From: Ricordea florida
Lineage: Eukaryota > Cnidaria > Anthozoa > Corallimorpharia > Ricordeidae
Length of the DNA: 64,000 nucleotides
Direction: 5' to 3'
Assembly: GCA_949710005.1 (NCBI GenBank)
Contig: OX453276.1
Location: 713,501 to 777,500, forward strand
The translations under genes were made by a program, and so were the position numbers. Below the pieces are notes generated by a model. That model ran no database searches and was not told where the DNA came from. It worked only from the letters and a program-made list of their open reading frames with translations. Shown here one piece after another: positions 29,801 through 37,801 of this stretch. The stretch's first letter is position 1. Every line of letters begins with the position of its first letter.

Positions 29801-31122
29801 AAGGTGTTAGAGGGGGTATAGCTCAGATATCAAACAGATATGCTAAAGCTAACAACCCATATATGAAAGAATATGATCTTAACAAAGTTAAAAATTATAT
29901 AGAATATCTCGATGCAAACAACTTATATGGCGGGGCAATGAGTGAACCACTACCAACTCACGATTTAAAATGGATGAGTGAAAAAGAGATTGAAAATTGG
30001 AGAAATATGCCATGTATAGTAGAGGTTGATTTAAAATATCCACAGCATCTTCATGATTTACATAGTGACTACCCGCTTGCCCCAGAAAGAATTAAGGTTA
30101 ATAGGGTTGATAAATTAATACCAAACCTTAATAATAAAAAGAATTATGTAGTTCATCATGAAACACTAAAAAAATATGAAAGTCTAGGATTAGAAGTAAC
30201 AAATATACATAGAGGAATTAAATTCAAAGAATCAGCATGGTTAAAACCCTACATAGATTTGAATACTAAATTGAGGGCACAAGCGAAAAACGATTTTGAA
30301 AAAGATTTTTTCAAACTTATGAATAACTCTGTATTTGGGAAAACTATGGAAAATCTTAGAAAAAGGGTAGATATAAGATTGGTTACTAATGAGAAAGAAG
30401 TAAGAAAATTAATATCAAAAGCTAACTATAATCGTAGAACTATTTTTTCTGAAAATCTTATGGCCGTTCATATGAATAAAACACATATAAAATATAATAA
30501 ACCTATTTACTTAGGAATGTGTATTTTAGATATAAGTAAATCAATGATGTATGACTTTCATTATAATTATATTAAACCAAAATATGGTGAAAAAGCTAAA
30601 TTACTTATGACAGATACAGATAGTCTTGTTTATGATATAGAAACTGAGGATTTCTATAAGGATATAAACCCTGATGTTAGAGAAAAGTTTGACACAAGTA
30701 ACTTCTCTAAAGACCACCCATCAGGTATTAAGACGGGTGTAAACAAAAAAATAATTGGTAAGTTTAAAGATGAGGCTGGTGGTAGAATAATAACCGAATT
30801 TGTTGGTCTACGAGCTAAGTTATACGCTTTCAGGATGGATGATGGTGAAGAGATAAAAAAGGATAAAGGAATTAAAAAATCAGTTGTAGAAAATAGTATA
30901 AGATTTGATGATTACAAGGAATGTTTAGAAAATAAAGTAAAGCAGATGAGGGAGATGCAAGTAATAAGAAGTTATAAACATTTTGTTTATACTGAAACTG
31001 TTAATAAAGTTGCACTATCTGCTGATGATGATAAGAGAATCATTTGTAAAGATGGAAAACATACTCTCCCATATGGACACTATCTTACCAAAACAGAATT
31101 AGGGGGTAACTCTGTATCATAA
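26821..31122 (+). CDS. POLB: Protein-primed-type DNA polymerase B
   Basis: 1433 aa, closely related to the enzyme of element A from the SAP-like start (RRLNVPELKSLVRWYNIPGR) to the end. The linker differs: B has three runs of a proline-rich unit (LTIPQPMPGTPPP) and lacks the GRPPNRRPG block. Exonuclease Asp at about 595 (ADFEC), NLSGYD and SDVLLLAD follow. Polymerase motifs LDANNLYG, NNSVFGKT and TDTDS (about 1265) are intact, as is the HNH-like insert (DHCHLTG). The first 11 codons lie in the TIR. The last 43 bp overlap the integrase on the other strand. Confidence 0.93.
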   Translation: MDQQLRRLNVPELKSLVRWYNIPGRSGFNKAELINALINIPEITNNIQEIINNIVGIVNELRNTPMRPRNQPNLPLPIPNIAPPPMRPNLPPLTIPQPMPGTPPPMRPNLPPLTIPQPMPGTPPPLTIPQPMPGTPPGSPDRFRPGTPPGPPTININKSKSKRPSPPKPKKKNTKTKQTPFIGNVLNKFWNFVKPYIPKKVKNKTEELAKKFIERYKKVNKPKEIKPPKRDYEKEGARPKTKRNENVEDFTPREYESAINGNYISYRIEGNEKNDEKTFLHKIKPKVIDLIRKRIESKKSLKTKFIFSCMFKKKNLNTGEIEYCATPFPSEKSEIVLEETDLSELFDRLTNQQLILFENFINNGSGWVFERVLFFDIFIDRFVPLLGGSYIPLPQELLNRNAIINPQNYNDDECFKWCVTRSVYPTNKNPQRITKELIEQSKNFNWNGINFPCTIKDVVNFENQNDYDIAIYGYDTKIGVYPIKRNRKRGYKLIRLLLLTEENNDEDQNKHFVLIKNISALIRRQVTKRKCKLYFCDNCLHHFHLKSSLEKHEGYCYLYNEARIDMLKNKDGSPCFLSFRNFVKKMRIPFVAYADFECILNEIKNNEPLDKSKSFTNKYQLHKPVSFGCYIKSFNEKICKSRFYRYTAKSPEDDVAQKFVEYIEEEFKEIYKNCISYNKKRFKKFNKKMMTEVDEINYENATNCHICEKELGEDKVIDHCHLTGKYRGAAHKECNLNYKIPKFFPVIIHNLSGYDAHLFINNLAKTEGKIKLIPNNEEKYISFSKEIVVDTYKDKESGEMKDVKRDIKFIDSLKFMSSSLDSLSSNLTKCGKCDVCKGVIKGRCLEPTDKNLHEITKYFKGEELKLLLRKGVFPYDWLDDFDKLNETQLPPKEEFYSKLIGKDISDEDYKHAKKVWETFNMKTIRNYLNIYLVSDVLLLADVFENFRDVCQNNYRLDPAWYYTAPGLAWDAMLKLTKIELEMINDIDILIMIEKGVRGGIAQISNRYAKANNPYMKEYDLNKVKNYIEYLDANNLYGGAMSEPLPTHDLKWMSEKEIENWRNMPCIVEVDLKYPQHLHDLHSDYPLAPERIKVNRVDKLIPNLNNKKNYVVHHETLKKYESLGLEVTNIHRGIKFKESAWLKPYIDLNTKLRAQAKNDFEKDFFKLMNNSVFGKTMENLRKRVDIRLVTNEKEVRKLISKANYNRRTIFSENLMAVHMNKTHIKYNKPIYLGMCILDISKSMMYDFHYNYIKPKYGEKAKLLMTDTDSLVYDIETEDFYKDINPDVREKFDTSNFSKDHPSGIKTGVNKKIIGKFKDEAGGRIITEFVGLRAKLYAFRMDDGEEIKKDKGIKKSVVENSIRFDDYKECLENKVKQMREMQVIRSYKHFVYTETVNKVALSADDDKRIICKDGKHTLPYGHYLTKTELGGNSVS

Positions 31123-32057
31123 GGAATAACTTGTAATTCTTCCCTAACAAAACCACGCCTTGGCCCATTAGTTAAATAATATAAAACCGGTTGATTAGGT
31201 GTAATAATACTTTTAGAAATATCATAAACTTTGATACTCCAAATAGGATCTGTAGCCCTCCTTTTTTCACCACCTTCAAGTTCGCCTGGAAATAATAGAT
31301 ATCTAACTTTAACGATTTGAGGCAGCCTATCCTCATCAAGCCCCACCACACGTTGGTAATTTTTAGGTCTAATATCAACCTCTTTCATTTTTATAGCCTC
31401 ATCAGGCTCTTTATCAGTTATTCTCGTTTTTGTATTATTCAAAGTTTTTAGAATAGCTGGTAATCTTTTCACCCATACTCTAGATCTTTCATTCTGTATC
31501 ATTTCTTGCGCATATTGATGGCTAAATAATCTTTCACCCAATATTCTGTTTGCGTTTTCCACAAATGCTTGTGCTCTATGATTACCAGCTTCACTTCTTT
31601 GTATTCTTACATTATGGTAATTCATGAGTTTACTAACTTCACCCATAAATTCTTTTCCAGGATCAACCATTAATGTTTTAGGGTATTTCAATCTTCTAGA
31701 ATATATTTTTGTAAAAGCTTCTGATATCTCTCGACTTTCTTTTGAAGTTAATGGCTCAGCATCTTTATATCTCGAGGCGATATCAACCACAACTAACGCA
31801 TATTTATATGTTTTTCTTCCAACTCTATCATGCGGTAAAAATAATAAATCTGCTTGGTGAATCTGATTTGGTTTATCCACCGTCCAGTGTGGTCTAGGTA
31901 TATACTTTGGAGCTGGAAGATAGATTTGCCATATTGCCTGTTTCTGCAACCATTGTTTTGCTACATTTTCACTTACTTTCGCCTTCTCAGCTAATTTAGG
32001 AATCGCGGAATATCCTTTCCAATACCCTTCAGCCGAATAATATATTTTTGTCATCAT
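31080..32057 (-). CDS. INT: DDE integrase, retroviral-like (rve)
   Basis: 325 aa. The triad is in IHQADLLFL, MVDPGKEF and AFVENANRI, with 34 residues between the second Asp and the Glu. It lacks the N- and C-terminal additions seen in A and so may show the ancestral size. Two ATGs stand in tandem at the start. The start overlaps the promoter motif of the divergent 65-aa gene. The TG...CA ends and short target duplication of element B fit the product of this enzyme. Confidence 0.9.
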   Translation of the reverse strand: MMTKIYYSAEGYWKGYSAIPKLAEKAKVSENVAKQWLQKQAIWQIYLPAPKYIPRPHWTVDKPNQIHQADLLFLPHDRVGRKTYKYALVVVDIASRYKDAEPLTSKESREISEAFTKIYSRRLKYPKTLMVDPGKEFMGEVSKLMNYHNVRIQRSEAGNHRAQAFVENANRILGERLFSHQYAQEMIQNERSRVWVKRLPAILKTLNNTKTRITDKEPDEAIKMKEVDIRPKNYQRVVGLDEDRLPQIVKVRYLLFPGELEGGEKRRATDPIWSIKVYDISKSIITPNQPVLYYLTNGPRRGFVREELQVIPYDTELPPNSVLVR

Positions 32058-32063
32058 TTAAAA
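32057..32063 (+). promoter_or_regulatory. Late-block motif TTTAAAA overlapping the integrase start
   Basis: It is 33 nt before the 65-aa gene. CAAAGTATCTTATAAAT follows, as before the capsid gene. Confidence 0.6.
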
Positions 32064-32089
32064 ATTAACAAAGTATCTTATAAATTAAA

Positions 32090-32287
32090 ATGGTAGAGGA
32101 AGAAAAAATAAAATTTAGTGAATATCAAATTAATCTTATGAAAAAAATTATTAGAAAAAAAATTCTATATATGAAAGATGGTGATAAAATTTTTAATATT
32201 ATGATTTTAATTCCCGAGGCGAGAGAATGTTTATTAAAACATATTGAAAAATTAAAGAATAATAGTGCAAAGGGGTTTAAAGGTTAG
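32090..32287 (+). CDS. Small basic protein found only in element B (65 aa)
   Basis: It sits between integrase and capsid gene, where element A has only 33 bp. The sequence is Lys/Ile-rich and helical (YQINLMKKIIRKKILYMKDG), with no membrane segment or known motif. It carries its own copy of the capsid promoter, which suggests that the promoter and gene arose by local duplication or insertion. A true product is likely but unproven. Confidence 0.55.
   Translation: MVEEEKIKFSEYQINLMKKIIRKKILYMKDGDKIFNIMILIPEARECLLKHIEKLKNNSAKGFKG
32276..32282 (+). promoter_or_regulatory. Late-block motif TTTAAAG
   Basis: It is 35 nt before the capsid start, inside the last codons of the 65-aa gene. Confidence 0.55.
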
Positions 32288-32310
32288 CCAAAGTATCTTA
32301 TAAATCAATT

Positions 32311-33558
32311 ATGACGTCTGAAAAAATTAATCCAAACAGAATTCCAAAAGAACCATTTGGTTTGAAAGCAGAATCAACATTAAATCGAATTACTCTAAAC
32401 CCATCATCAGCCAGCCCAGGAGAAACATTATATATAAATATTCCAAAACTTTCTGAGAATTTGGTGATTGTACCTGGAAGCGTATCTCTTTTGTTTGATT
32501 TAGATGTCGAGGGTCATGCAAATAATACTGTTGTTAATAATTTGTCGGCTAATCTTGTAACCAGATTAAAAGTTCTTTTTGGAGGAGAAACACTGCAAGA
32601 TACTCAAAGATATGATCTATTTCAAACATATCGCGATTTATTTTTAACCGAAGAAGAGCGAGAAGATAAATTAAAACAAGGTATTTCTTCCGAAAACATT
32701 AGAAAACTTAGAACAAATGCGGGCGATGCAAAAAAAACCCAAAAAGAAGCAAAGGAAGTAATTCTCGCTAATGTTCACGGCTCAAAGTATAGAATACCAA
32801 TAAATCACCCAATTTTAAATGATCATGGTGTTTTTTATCCAAAAGCATTAGAAAATCATTTAATATTTGAGATTACACTCGCCCCAATTAATAATATTCT
32901 TATTTATTCCGATACAACTAAAACACCATCATATTCAATCAAAAACTTGGAGTTAGAATATTCTGCAATTTCAAGTGAATACTTAGCCCGCGAGGCACAA
33001 TCAACATATCAAGTTGGTAAAGGATTTTTTTATGAAAATGTTACTTTGCACAAAACTTTTACAATTTCAATAGGTGGTGATGGGGTAATAAATCAACATA
33101 TTAATCTACCAAGAAGATCAATGTCAGGAATATTATTTTTGTTTAAATTACCATATGGTGGAGGGGCTCGGGATTCTGAAAATTTTTATAATCCTGGTAT
33201 ATCTTCTGTTAATATTGATGTTGATGGTGTACCAAATCGAATATACTCAAGGGGTATGATTCCATCAGATCTTTGGGAATCTGTGAAAAAACGATTTCAT
33301 AGAGATGATGGTTTGCAAATTTCACTAAACGAAATGGATTTTTATGATAGTAAGTTTGCTCTTTGGGTTGATACTAGAACCCACCCTGATAATAATATTC
33401 ATGGGGGAGGATTAGCACTAAATAATACGCATGATGGTGTAAAAATAGAAATTAAAAGGAAACAAAGCGGTTCAGGAACAATAACTTGCTATATGTTTGT
33501 TGTGGCTGATGCAATGATGGAAATAATGAATTCAAGTTTGAGATCAATTAAGTACTGA
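32311..33558 (+). CDS. MCP: Major capsid protein, double-jelly-roll-like
   Basis: 415 aa, aligned throughout with A. The start MTSEKINPNRIPKEPFGL is the same and the C-terminus ends MNSSLRSIKY. Differences cluster in the helix-rich hinge (residues 130-150) and in loops near 280 and 330, as expected for surface loops of a capsid protein. The fold is inferred from family resemblance and from position before the packaging ATPase. Confidence 0.75.
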   Translation: MTSEKINPNRIPKEPFGLKAESTLNRITLNPSSASPGETLYINIPKLSENLVIVPGSVSLLFDLDVEGHANNTVVNNLSANLVTRLKVLFGGETLQDTQRYDLFQTYRDLFLTEEEREDKLKQGISSENIRKLRTNAGDAKKTQKEAKEVILANVHGSKYRIPINHPILNDHGVFYPKALENHLIFEITLAPINNILIYSDTTKTPSYSIKNLELEYSAISSEYLAREAQSTYQVGKGFFYENVTLHKTFTISIGGDGVINQHINLPRRSMSGILFLFKLPYGGGARDSENFYNPGISSVNIDVDGVPNRIYSRGMIPSDLWESVKKRFHRDDGLQISLNEMDFYDSKFALWVDTRTHPDNNIHGGGLALNNTHDGVKIEIKRKQSGSGTITCYMFVVADAMMEIMNSSLRSIKY

Positions 33559-33561
33559 GAA

Positions 33562-33568
33562 TCTAAAA
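33562..33568 (+). promoter_or_regulatory. Late-block motif TCTAAAA
   Basis: It is 30 nt before the ATPase start, with a short palindrome CATAATGTTATG just after it. Confidence 0.6.
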
Positions 33569-33591
33569 ACATAATGTTATGATACAAAAAT

Positions 33592-34218
33592 ATGGAAGAT
33601 TTACGAGATAAAATACCATTTCATTGTATTATAACAGGACCAACAAATTGTGGGAAAACAAAGTACCTAATTGAACAGCTCCGAGGTCCTTTCCGAAAAG
33701 TTTTTGAATATATTGTTTTAATTTGTCCAACTTATTCTAAAAATAAAACATATCATAATTTTGCTCGTGGGGACAAGAGATTCTTTGTATTATCACCCGA
33801 TGCAAGTAATGTAGATGAGATTAATGAATTGTTAAATGATTGCCAAACTTTATTCTCCGGTACAAATACATTAATAATTTTAGATGATTGCGCTGTATCC
33901 ACTGATCTGAAGAAAAGATCTAATAAGTTTATAGATTTAGCATTCTCTGGAAGACATCACGGATTATCAATGTGGGTTCTAACCCAGCAATTAACATCAA
34001 TAGCAAAACCATTCCGGGAAAATGTAGCCTGCGTTGTTACTTTCCATAATCCATCTCAGAAAGGTATGAAAATGTTTTTCGAAGATTATGGTGGTGATTT
34101 GGATTATGAATTAGGTAAAAAGTTTGTTCAACTCCTAAAAACTGAAAAATATTCCAGACTTTGTTTGAGTTTGCGATACCCATTTAATTGCTATTTAGAG
34201 ATACCTGAAGTGATTTAA
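33592..34218 (+). CDS. ATPase: A32/FtsK-HerA-type genome-packaging ATPase
   Basis: 208 aa. Walker A GPTNCGKT, Walker B LIILDDC and LTQQLTS are all intact, and the sequence is nearly identical to A through the core. It ends four residues earlier than A, directly after PEVI. An upstream ATG is out of frame here, which fixes the start. Confidence 0.88.
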   Translation: MEDLRDKIPFHCIITGPTNCGKTKYLIEQLRGPFRKVFEYIVLICPTYSKNKTYHNFARGDKRFFVLSPDASNVDEINELLNDCQTLFSGTNTLIILDDCAVSTDLKKRSNKFIDLAFSGRHHGLSMWVLTQQLTSIAKPFRENVACVVTFHNPSQKGMKMFFEDYGGDLDYELGKKFVQLLKTEKYSRLCLSLRYPFNCYLEIPEVI

Positions 34219-34244
34219 AAACAATCAATATATTATCACAAAAG

Positions 34245-34409
34245 ATGACAGACGATATGAAGAAACATGAATTTGAAGTTGAAGATGAGTTGGAAAAGTT
34301 GATTGTTCGAGAACTTATAAAATTTGTAGGTTTATTGGGGTTGCTTGGATTTCAGAGCTATCTTTTAATACTATATTATCATCTCATTCAACGATTTAAA
34401 AGAATCTAA
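34245..34409 (+). CDS. Tiny single-pass membrane protein found only in element B (54 aa)
   Basis: An acidic N-terminal half (DEFEVEDELE-like) is followed by a hydrophobic helix at about residues 27-44 (FVGLLGLLGFQSYLLILYY) and a basic end (RFKRI). The stop overlaps the TCTAAAG motif of the next gene. Element A has no room for it. Size and layout recall small viral membrane proteins, but no family is recognised. Confidence 0.55.
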   Translation: MTDDMKKHEFEVEDELEKLIVRELIKFVGLLGLLGFQSYLLILYYHLIQRFKRI

Positions 34410-34411
34410 AG
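34405..34411 (+). promoter_or_regulatory. Late-block motif TCTAAAG
   Basis: It is 35 nt before the 171-aa gene and overlaps the stop codon of the 54-aa gene. Confidence 0.6.
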
Positions 34412-34439
34412 AACTGACTGTAGGGAAGAAAATTGAAAG

Positions 34440-34955
34440 ATGACAGAAATTGAAGATTATATAGAAGAAAAGACTGAGGTAAAAGATAATGAAGTTGAGA
34501 TAAAACAAGAATCACTTGCTATTCTCGCAGTGCTTGGGGCAACAAAGGAATATATAGGGGTTGAAATGAGCTTGGGTGATATAAAAAAATTATCAGAACG
34601 CGATGTAGAAAAATATTTTAATCGTTATCAAACAGTAATGGGTAAGAAAATTAACGGTGGATTGGTAGATTCATCTCTACAATTAGTTTCCAAACTTATT
34701 TCATATTTAGTTCCGGTTGATGATATAGAATCTCTTTGTAATGATTTGAAGAATGATGATTTGGTAAATCGCGAACTAACAAACATTGTGGGGCTATTAG
34801 CATTGAAAGCAGGAAGATTAACAGCACTTGCTAGCGGGTTATTTCAGGTTGCTAAACACGTTAAAATAGGAAAAATACAACAAAAACCAGTAAATTCTAA
34901 CACAACTGATCAGGAAACTAAGCAATCTACTGAAGGTATTGATACTGTATATTAA
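34440..34955 (+). CDS. Conserved late-block protein (171 aa)
   Basis: Counterpart of 7030-7557 in A. The acidic start, the helix SLGDIKKLSERDVEKYFNRY and the Ala/Leu-rich helix IVGLLALKAGRLTALASG are conserved; the polar tail is not. No catalytic residues stand out. Confidence 0.65.
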   Translation: MTEIEDYIEEKTEVKDNEVEIKQESLAILAVLGATKEYIGVEMSLGDIKKLSERDVEKYFNRYQTVMGKKINGGLVDSSLQLVSKLISYLVPVDDIESLCNDLKNDDLVNRELTNIVGLLALKAGRLTALASGLFQVAKHVKIGKIQQKPVNSNTTDQETKQSTEGIDTVY

Positions 34956-34960
34956 ACAGA

Positions 34961-34967
34961 TCTAAAA
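34961..34967 (+). promoter_or_regulatory. Late-block motif TCTAAAA
   Basis: It is 31 nt before the 144-aa gene. Confidence 0.6.
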
Positions 34968-34991
34968 ACTTATTTTAGCATATAAATAACA

Positions 34992-35426
34992 ATGTCTGAA
35001 CAATCTGAAGTAGAAGTTGAACAAATTACGGCAGATCCCACACCTGAAAATAAAGATACTAAAAAGAAAGAGAAAGATCCTAAAAAAGTAGCGGCCGGTA
35101 AGAAATTAGCTGAATATAATAAAAAAGCAAAAGAAGCATTAGCTAGAGAGAGAAAGAGGGCTGAGGAGCAAATGAAAAGTGAAGAAGAGCAAAATGAAAA
35201 TACATATAGTGAAGCTAAATCGTGGCTTCCAGAGTTATCTTTTACCACTGTTTTATCTGTTGTTGGATTAGGTTTTACAGCATTTGATCTTTTTATGAGA
35301 TATAAGGAAAAAGCTAGGGTTGAATATTCTAATAGGATACCTGATTTATCACAAGTTCCTCAAATACAACAATCTCCTCCCATAAAGATTCATAATCCAC
35401 AACCAGCAAAAATTGGAATGGAATAA
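34992..35426 (+). CDS. Single-pass membrane protein with basic helix (144 aa)
   Basis: Counterpart of 6488-6961 in A. The Lys/Ala helix (AGKKLAEYNKKAKEALA) and membrane helix (LSFTTVLSVVGLGFTAFDLF) are kept; the proline-rich tail is shorter. Function unknown. Confidence 0.7.
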   Translation: MSEQSEVEVEQITADPTPENKDTKKKEKDPKKVAAGKKLAEYNKKAKEALARERKRAEEQMKSEEEQNENTYSEAKSWLPELSFTTVLSVVGLGFTAFDLFMRYKEKARVEYSNRIPDLSQVPQIQQSPPIKIHNPQPAKIGME

Positions 35427-35428
35427 TC

Positions 35429-35445
35429 TCTAAAGTCATCTAAAG
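35429..35445 (+). promoter_or_regulatory. Two late-block motifs TCTAAAG in tandem
   Basis: They start 42 and 32 nt before the 72-aa gene; the nearer one has the usual spacing. Confidence 0.6.
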
Positions 35446-35470
35446 CTTTCTCTTTGATGTAGTAAAAATA

Positions 35471-35689
35471 ATGTCAAACGAAAACAAACTTGTGAAAACT
35501 GTAACTGATTCAGCGGTACTTATCGGATTGGGGGCTGGAGTTGGGTATGTAGCTAAAAAGGTAATGAAAGAATCATTTTTGAATGACCCATCCTCAAGTA
35601 TTACAAATTATGCAAAATGGGTGGCTGTATTATCCGGAAGTATGTATCTTAAAACATATTTAGAGGATCAAAAGATTTTACCAAAATAA
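35471..35689 (+). CDS. Small double-pass membrane protein (72 aa)
   Basis: Same length and nearly the same sequence as 6207-6425 in A, including the DPSSS loop. It is among the most conserved small proteins of the pair of elements, so it is clearly under selection. The next gene starts one base after its stop. Confidence 0.72.
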   Translation: MSNENKLVKTVTDSAVLIGLGAGVGYVAKKVMKESFLNDPSSSITNYAKWVAVLSGSMYLKTYLEDQKILPK

Positions 35690-35690
35690 A

Positions 35691-36083
35691 ATGGCATCAA
35701 TAGCGATGATGATTGGTGGAGCTATATTGAATGCAACAGCATTTGTTGGTGGAAATTATCTTGCAAAACATTTTGCAGGACATAATGCAGATGTGGAAAA
35801 AATAAGACATGATAAAGCATTAGAAAAATATCAAAGAGATTACGCTGAATATCAGGAAAAAAGACAAAAAATGCTTGATTGGAAAATGAAGAAAAAAGAT
35901 GAAAAATATCAAGCATCAAAAAATATTTCGACTACAAACCAAGCTTTTGAATTGTATAGTCAAATGCAAGAACCAAAATTCTCTGATTATTACAAACCAA
36001 GCGATGATCAAAAAACAGGAGAAATGGTATATGTCGGGGCTGGAATGTTAGGTTTAGGTTATGCGGTCAGTAAATTATTATAA
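35691..36083 (+). CDS. Small two-hydrophobic-end protein (130 aa)
   Basis: Counterpart of 5796-6200 in A. The hydrophobic N-terminus, basic helix (YQRDYAEYQEKRQKMLDWK) and hydrophobic C-terminus are all kept. It begins one base after the stop of the 72-aa gene without a motif of its own, so a two-gene transcript or reinitiation is likely. Confidence 0.7.
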   Translation: MASIAMMIGGAILNATAFVGGNYLAKHFAGHNADVEKIRHDKALEKYQRDYAEYQEKRQKMLDWKMKKKDEKYQASKNISTTNQAFELYSQMQEPKFSDYYKPSDDQKTGEMVYVGAGMLGLGYAVSKLL

Positions 36084-36093
36084 AAAGATTTAA

Positions 36094-36100
36094 TCTAAAG
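36094..36100 (+). promoter_or_regulatory. Late-block motif TCTAAAG
   Basis: It is 31 nt before the 326-aa gene. Confidence 0.6.
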
Positions 36101-36124
36101 GTTTATTAATGTTGACTAAAAATA

Positions 36125-37105
36125 ATGGCAGAAGGTGGTATTGAACTAGATAATTTAGATCCAACTGAACTAAATGAAACAAAAGATGACGATGATGATG
36201 AAGATAACGAAAATATGGAAATGATGAATATAAATACAAATACATCAACAAGTTATCAAAATCCTGGTTATGAGGAGGTGGAGGAAGAAACTTCGCTTGG
36301 TGGTATTAATGAAAATCAACCCCTTTTAAAAAAGATGAAAGAAAAAGAAGAAGCTGAAGATGGAATAAAAGTGGAATATCCACATCCAAAATTTCAAAAA
36401 TTTTTAACGTATCTCAGAGATATAGGACAGGGAATAAAATTGCCTACCATTAAATTACCAGGTAGAAGTAATGCGGCTGAATATGTTCTTAGAGGCAGAG
36501 AATTTAGAAATTTTAAAACAGGAGCTAAACTTCCTGATGGACAATTAAAAAATGCTTTAGGACCTAGAGCAGAAGAAATTGTGGAAAAAAATAATCGCGA
36601 GATTAAAAAGATGAAAGAATTACAAAACAAAAATAGGGAGGAGAGAAAATTCATTAAGGATAAGCCCTTGAAAACGCCGGAGGAAACAACCAGAATAGAA
36701 ACTTTAGATGAAGAATTTGATGGTCGTAATGATGAAATTATCAAACGGGAGGTTGAGAGTGAGAAAATCTTAGAAAGAATGCCATTGCGAGAGAGAATTA
36801 AAGATATATTCAAAAAGCATGGTTTTACAGCATTTGCGATTGTTAGTGCTGTTGCTTTAGTAATTGGGGTTATAGTTTCTAATCTTTCTAAAGGTTTATC
36901 AACATTAGGTAGGGGTGTTGGAAATGGATTAAAAACTCTTGGTAAAAAACTGGGTGAAATATTACCAGGAATGGTTGGTGCAATTGTTAGCTTTCTATTC
37001 AAAACAGCGGGTGAGGTAATTGGCTTTTTAGGTAAGAATGCTTGGCTTTTGATAATGGCTGTGGTTTTATATTTTGTGGAAAGTATAAAAAGGAAGAGAA
37101 AGTAG
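36125..37105 (+). CDS. Acidic, coiled-coil, membrane-anchored protein (326 aa)
   Basis: Counterpart of 4429-5745 in A, but about 110 residues shorter. The acidic start has D/E runs without the proline-rich block, and the coiled coil is shorter. The last 95 residues, with hydrophobic segments and the LSKGLSTLGRGVGNG loop, are almost the same as in A. The contrast shows a conserved membrane module and a fast-changing outer part. Confidence 0.7.
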   Translation: MAEGGIELDNLDPTELNETKDDDDDEDNENMEMMNINTNTSTSYQNPGYEEVEEETSLGGINENQPLLKKMKEKEEAEDGIKVEYPHPKFQKFLTYLRDIGQGIKLPTIKLPGRSNAAEYVLRGREFRNFKTGAKLPDGQLKNALGPRAEEIVEKNNREIKKMKELQNKNREERKFIKDKPLKTPEETTRIETLDEEFDGRNDEIIKREVESEKILERMPLRERIKDIFKKHGFTAFAIVSAVALVIGVIVSNLSKGLSTLGRGVGNGLKTLGKKLGEILPGMVGAIVSFLFKTAGEVIGFLGKNAWLLIMAVVLYFVESIKRKRK

Positions 37106-37106
37106 A

Positions 37107-37113
37107 TCTAAAG
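37107..37113 (+). promoter_or_regulatory. Late-block motif TCTAAAG
   Basis: It is 34 nt before the 199-aa gene and is followed by ATATCAT and AGTAAAATACAATATG as in A. Confidence 0.65.
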
Positions 37114-37140
37114 ATATCATGTTGAGTAGTAAAATACAAT

Positions 37141-37740
37141 ATGGATGAATACAATAGAATTTACCCTGTATTACCTAATAATCCAGATCCTATTAATTTC
37201 AGACTACAAAAATCAAGCGAAGTATTACAAAATCTTGAGAAAGAAATTAAACATTACGAAGAAGTAAGGAAAAAATATAATAGGGCTAGAGGAATATGTA
37301 CAAAAATTAGTGTTTCTGGTGGTTTTATTTCAGTTATTCTATCAGCAGGCGGTTTAGGAACTTCTCTCACGGGTTTTGGTGCTATTGTTGGTGTGCCTTT
37401 GGGGGTTATAGGTGGTTTTTTTGGTGGGTTGTCGGTTGGATTTGGTTTTGCTTCTAAAAGACTTTCTGGTAAAGTTAGTAAACACGAACAAACCGCTGCA
37501 ATTGCAAAATCAAAATTAAACACAATTAGCGATTTAGTTTCAAAAGCTTTGAAAGATAATGTTATATCCGATCAAGAATTTTCTATAATTTTAGCAGAAT
37601 TGGAAAAGTTTCAAAAACTAAAACTCGAAATACGACAAAAATTTAGAAAAGAAGCAGAAAAAAACTTGGATATGTCTGTGATAAGGAGGGAAGTTCGCGA
37701 AGATCTATTAAAAGAACTTACCGTAGGGAAAGGACATTAA
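37141..37740 (+). CDS. Polinton membrane-associated protein (199 aa)
   Basis: Counterpart of 3794-4390 in A. Its start settles the start of the A gene. The Gly-rich hydrophobic stretch (about 52-104) and the conserved helix KSKLNTISDLVSKALKDNV are kept. It lies between the other two large membrane-linked genes in both elements. Confidence 0.7.
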   Translation: MDEYNRIYPVLPNNPDPINFRLQKSSEVLQNLEKEIKHYEEVRKKYNRARGICTKISVSGGFISVILSAGGLGTSLTGFGAIVGVPLGVIGGFFGGLSVGFGFASKRLSGKVSKHEQTAAIAKSKLNTISDLVSKALKDNVISDQEFSIILAELEKFQKLKLEIRQKFRKEAEKNLDMSVIRREVREDLLKELTVGKGH

Positions 37741-37801
37741 AAATTTCATATGAGAAAACTGAAGTTGGTTGCAATTTTTTTGCGGGTATTAATTGAATTT
37801 A

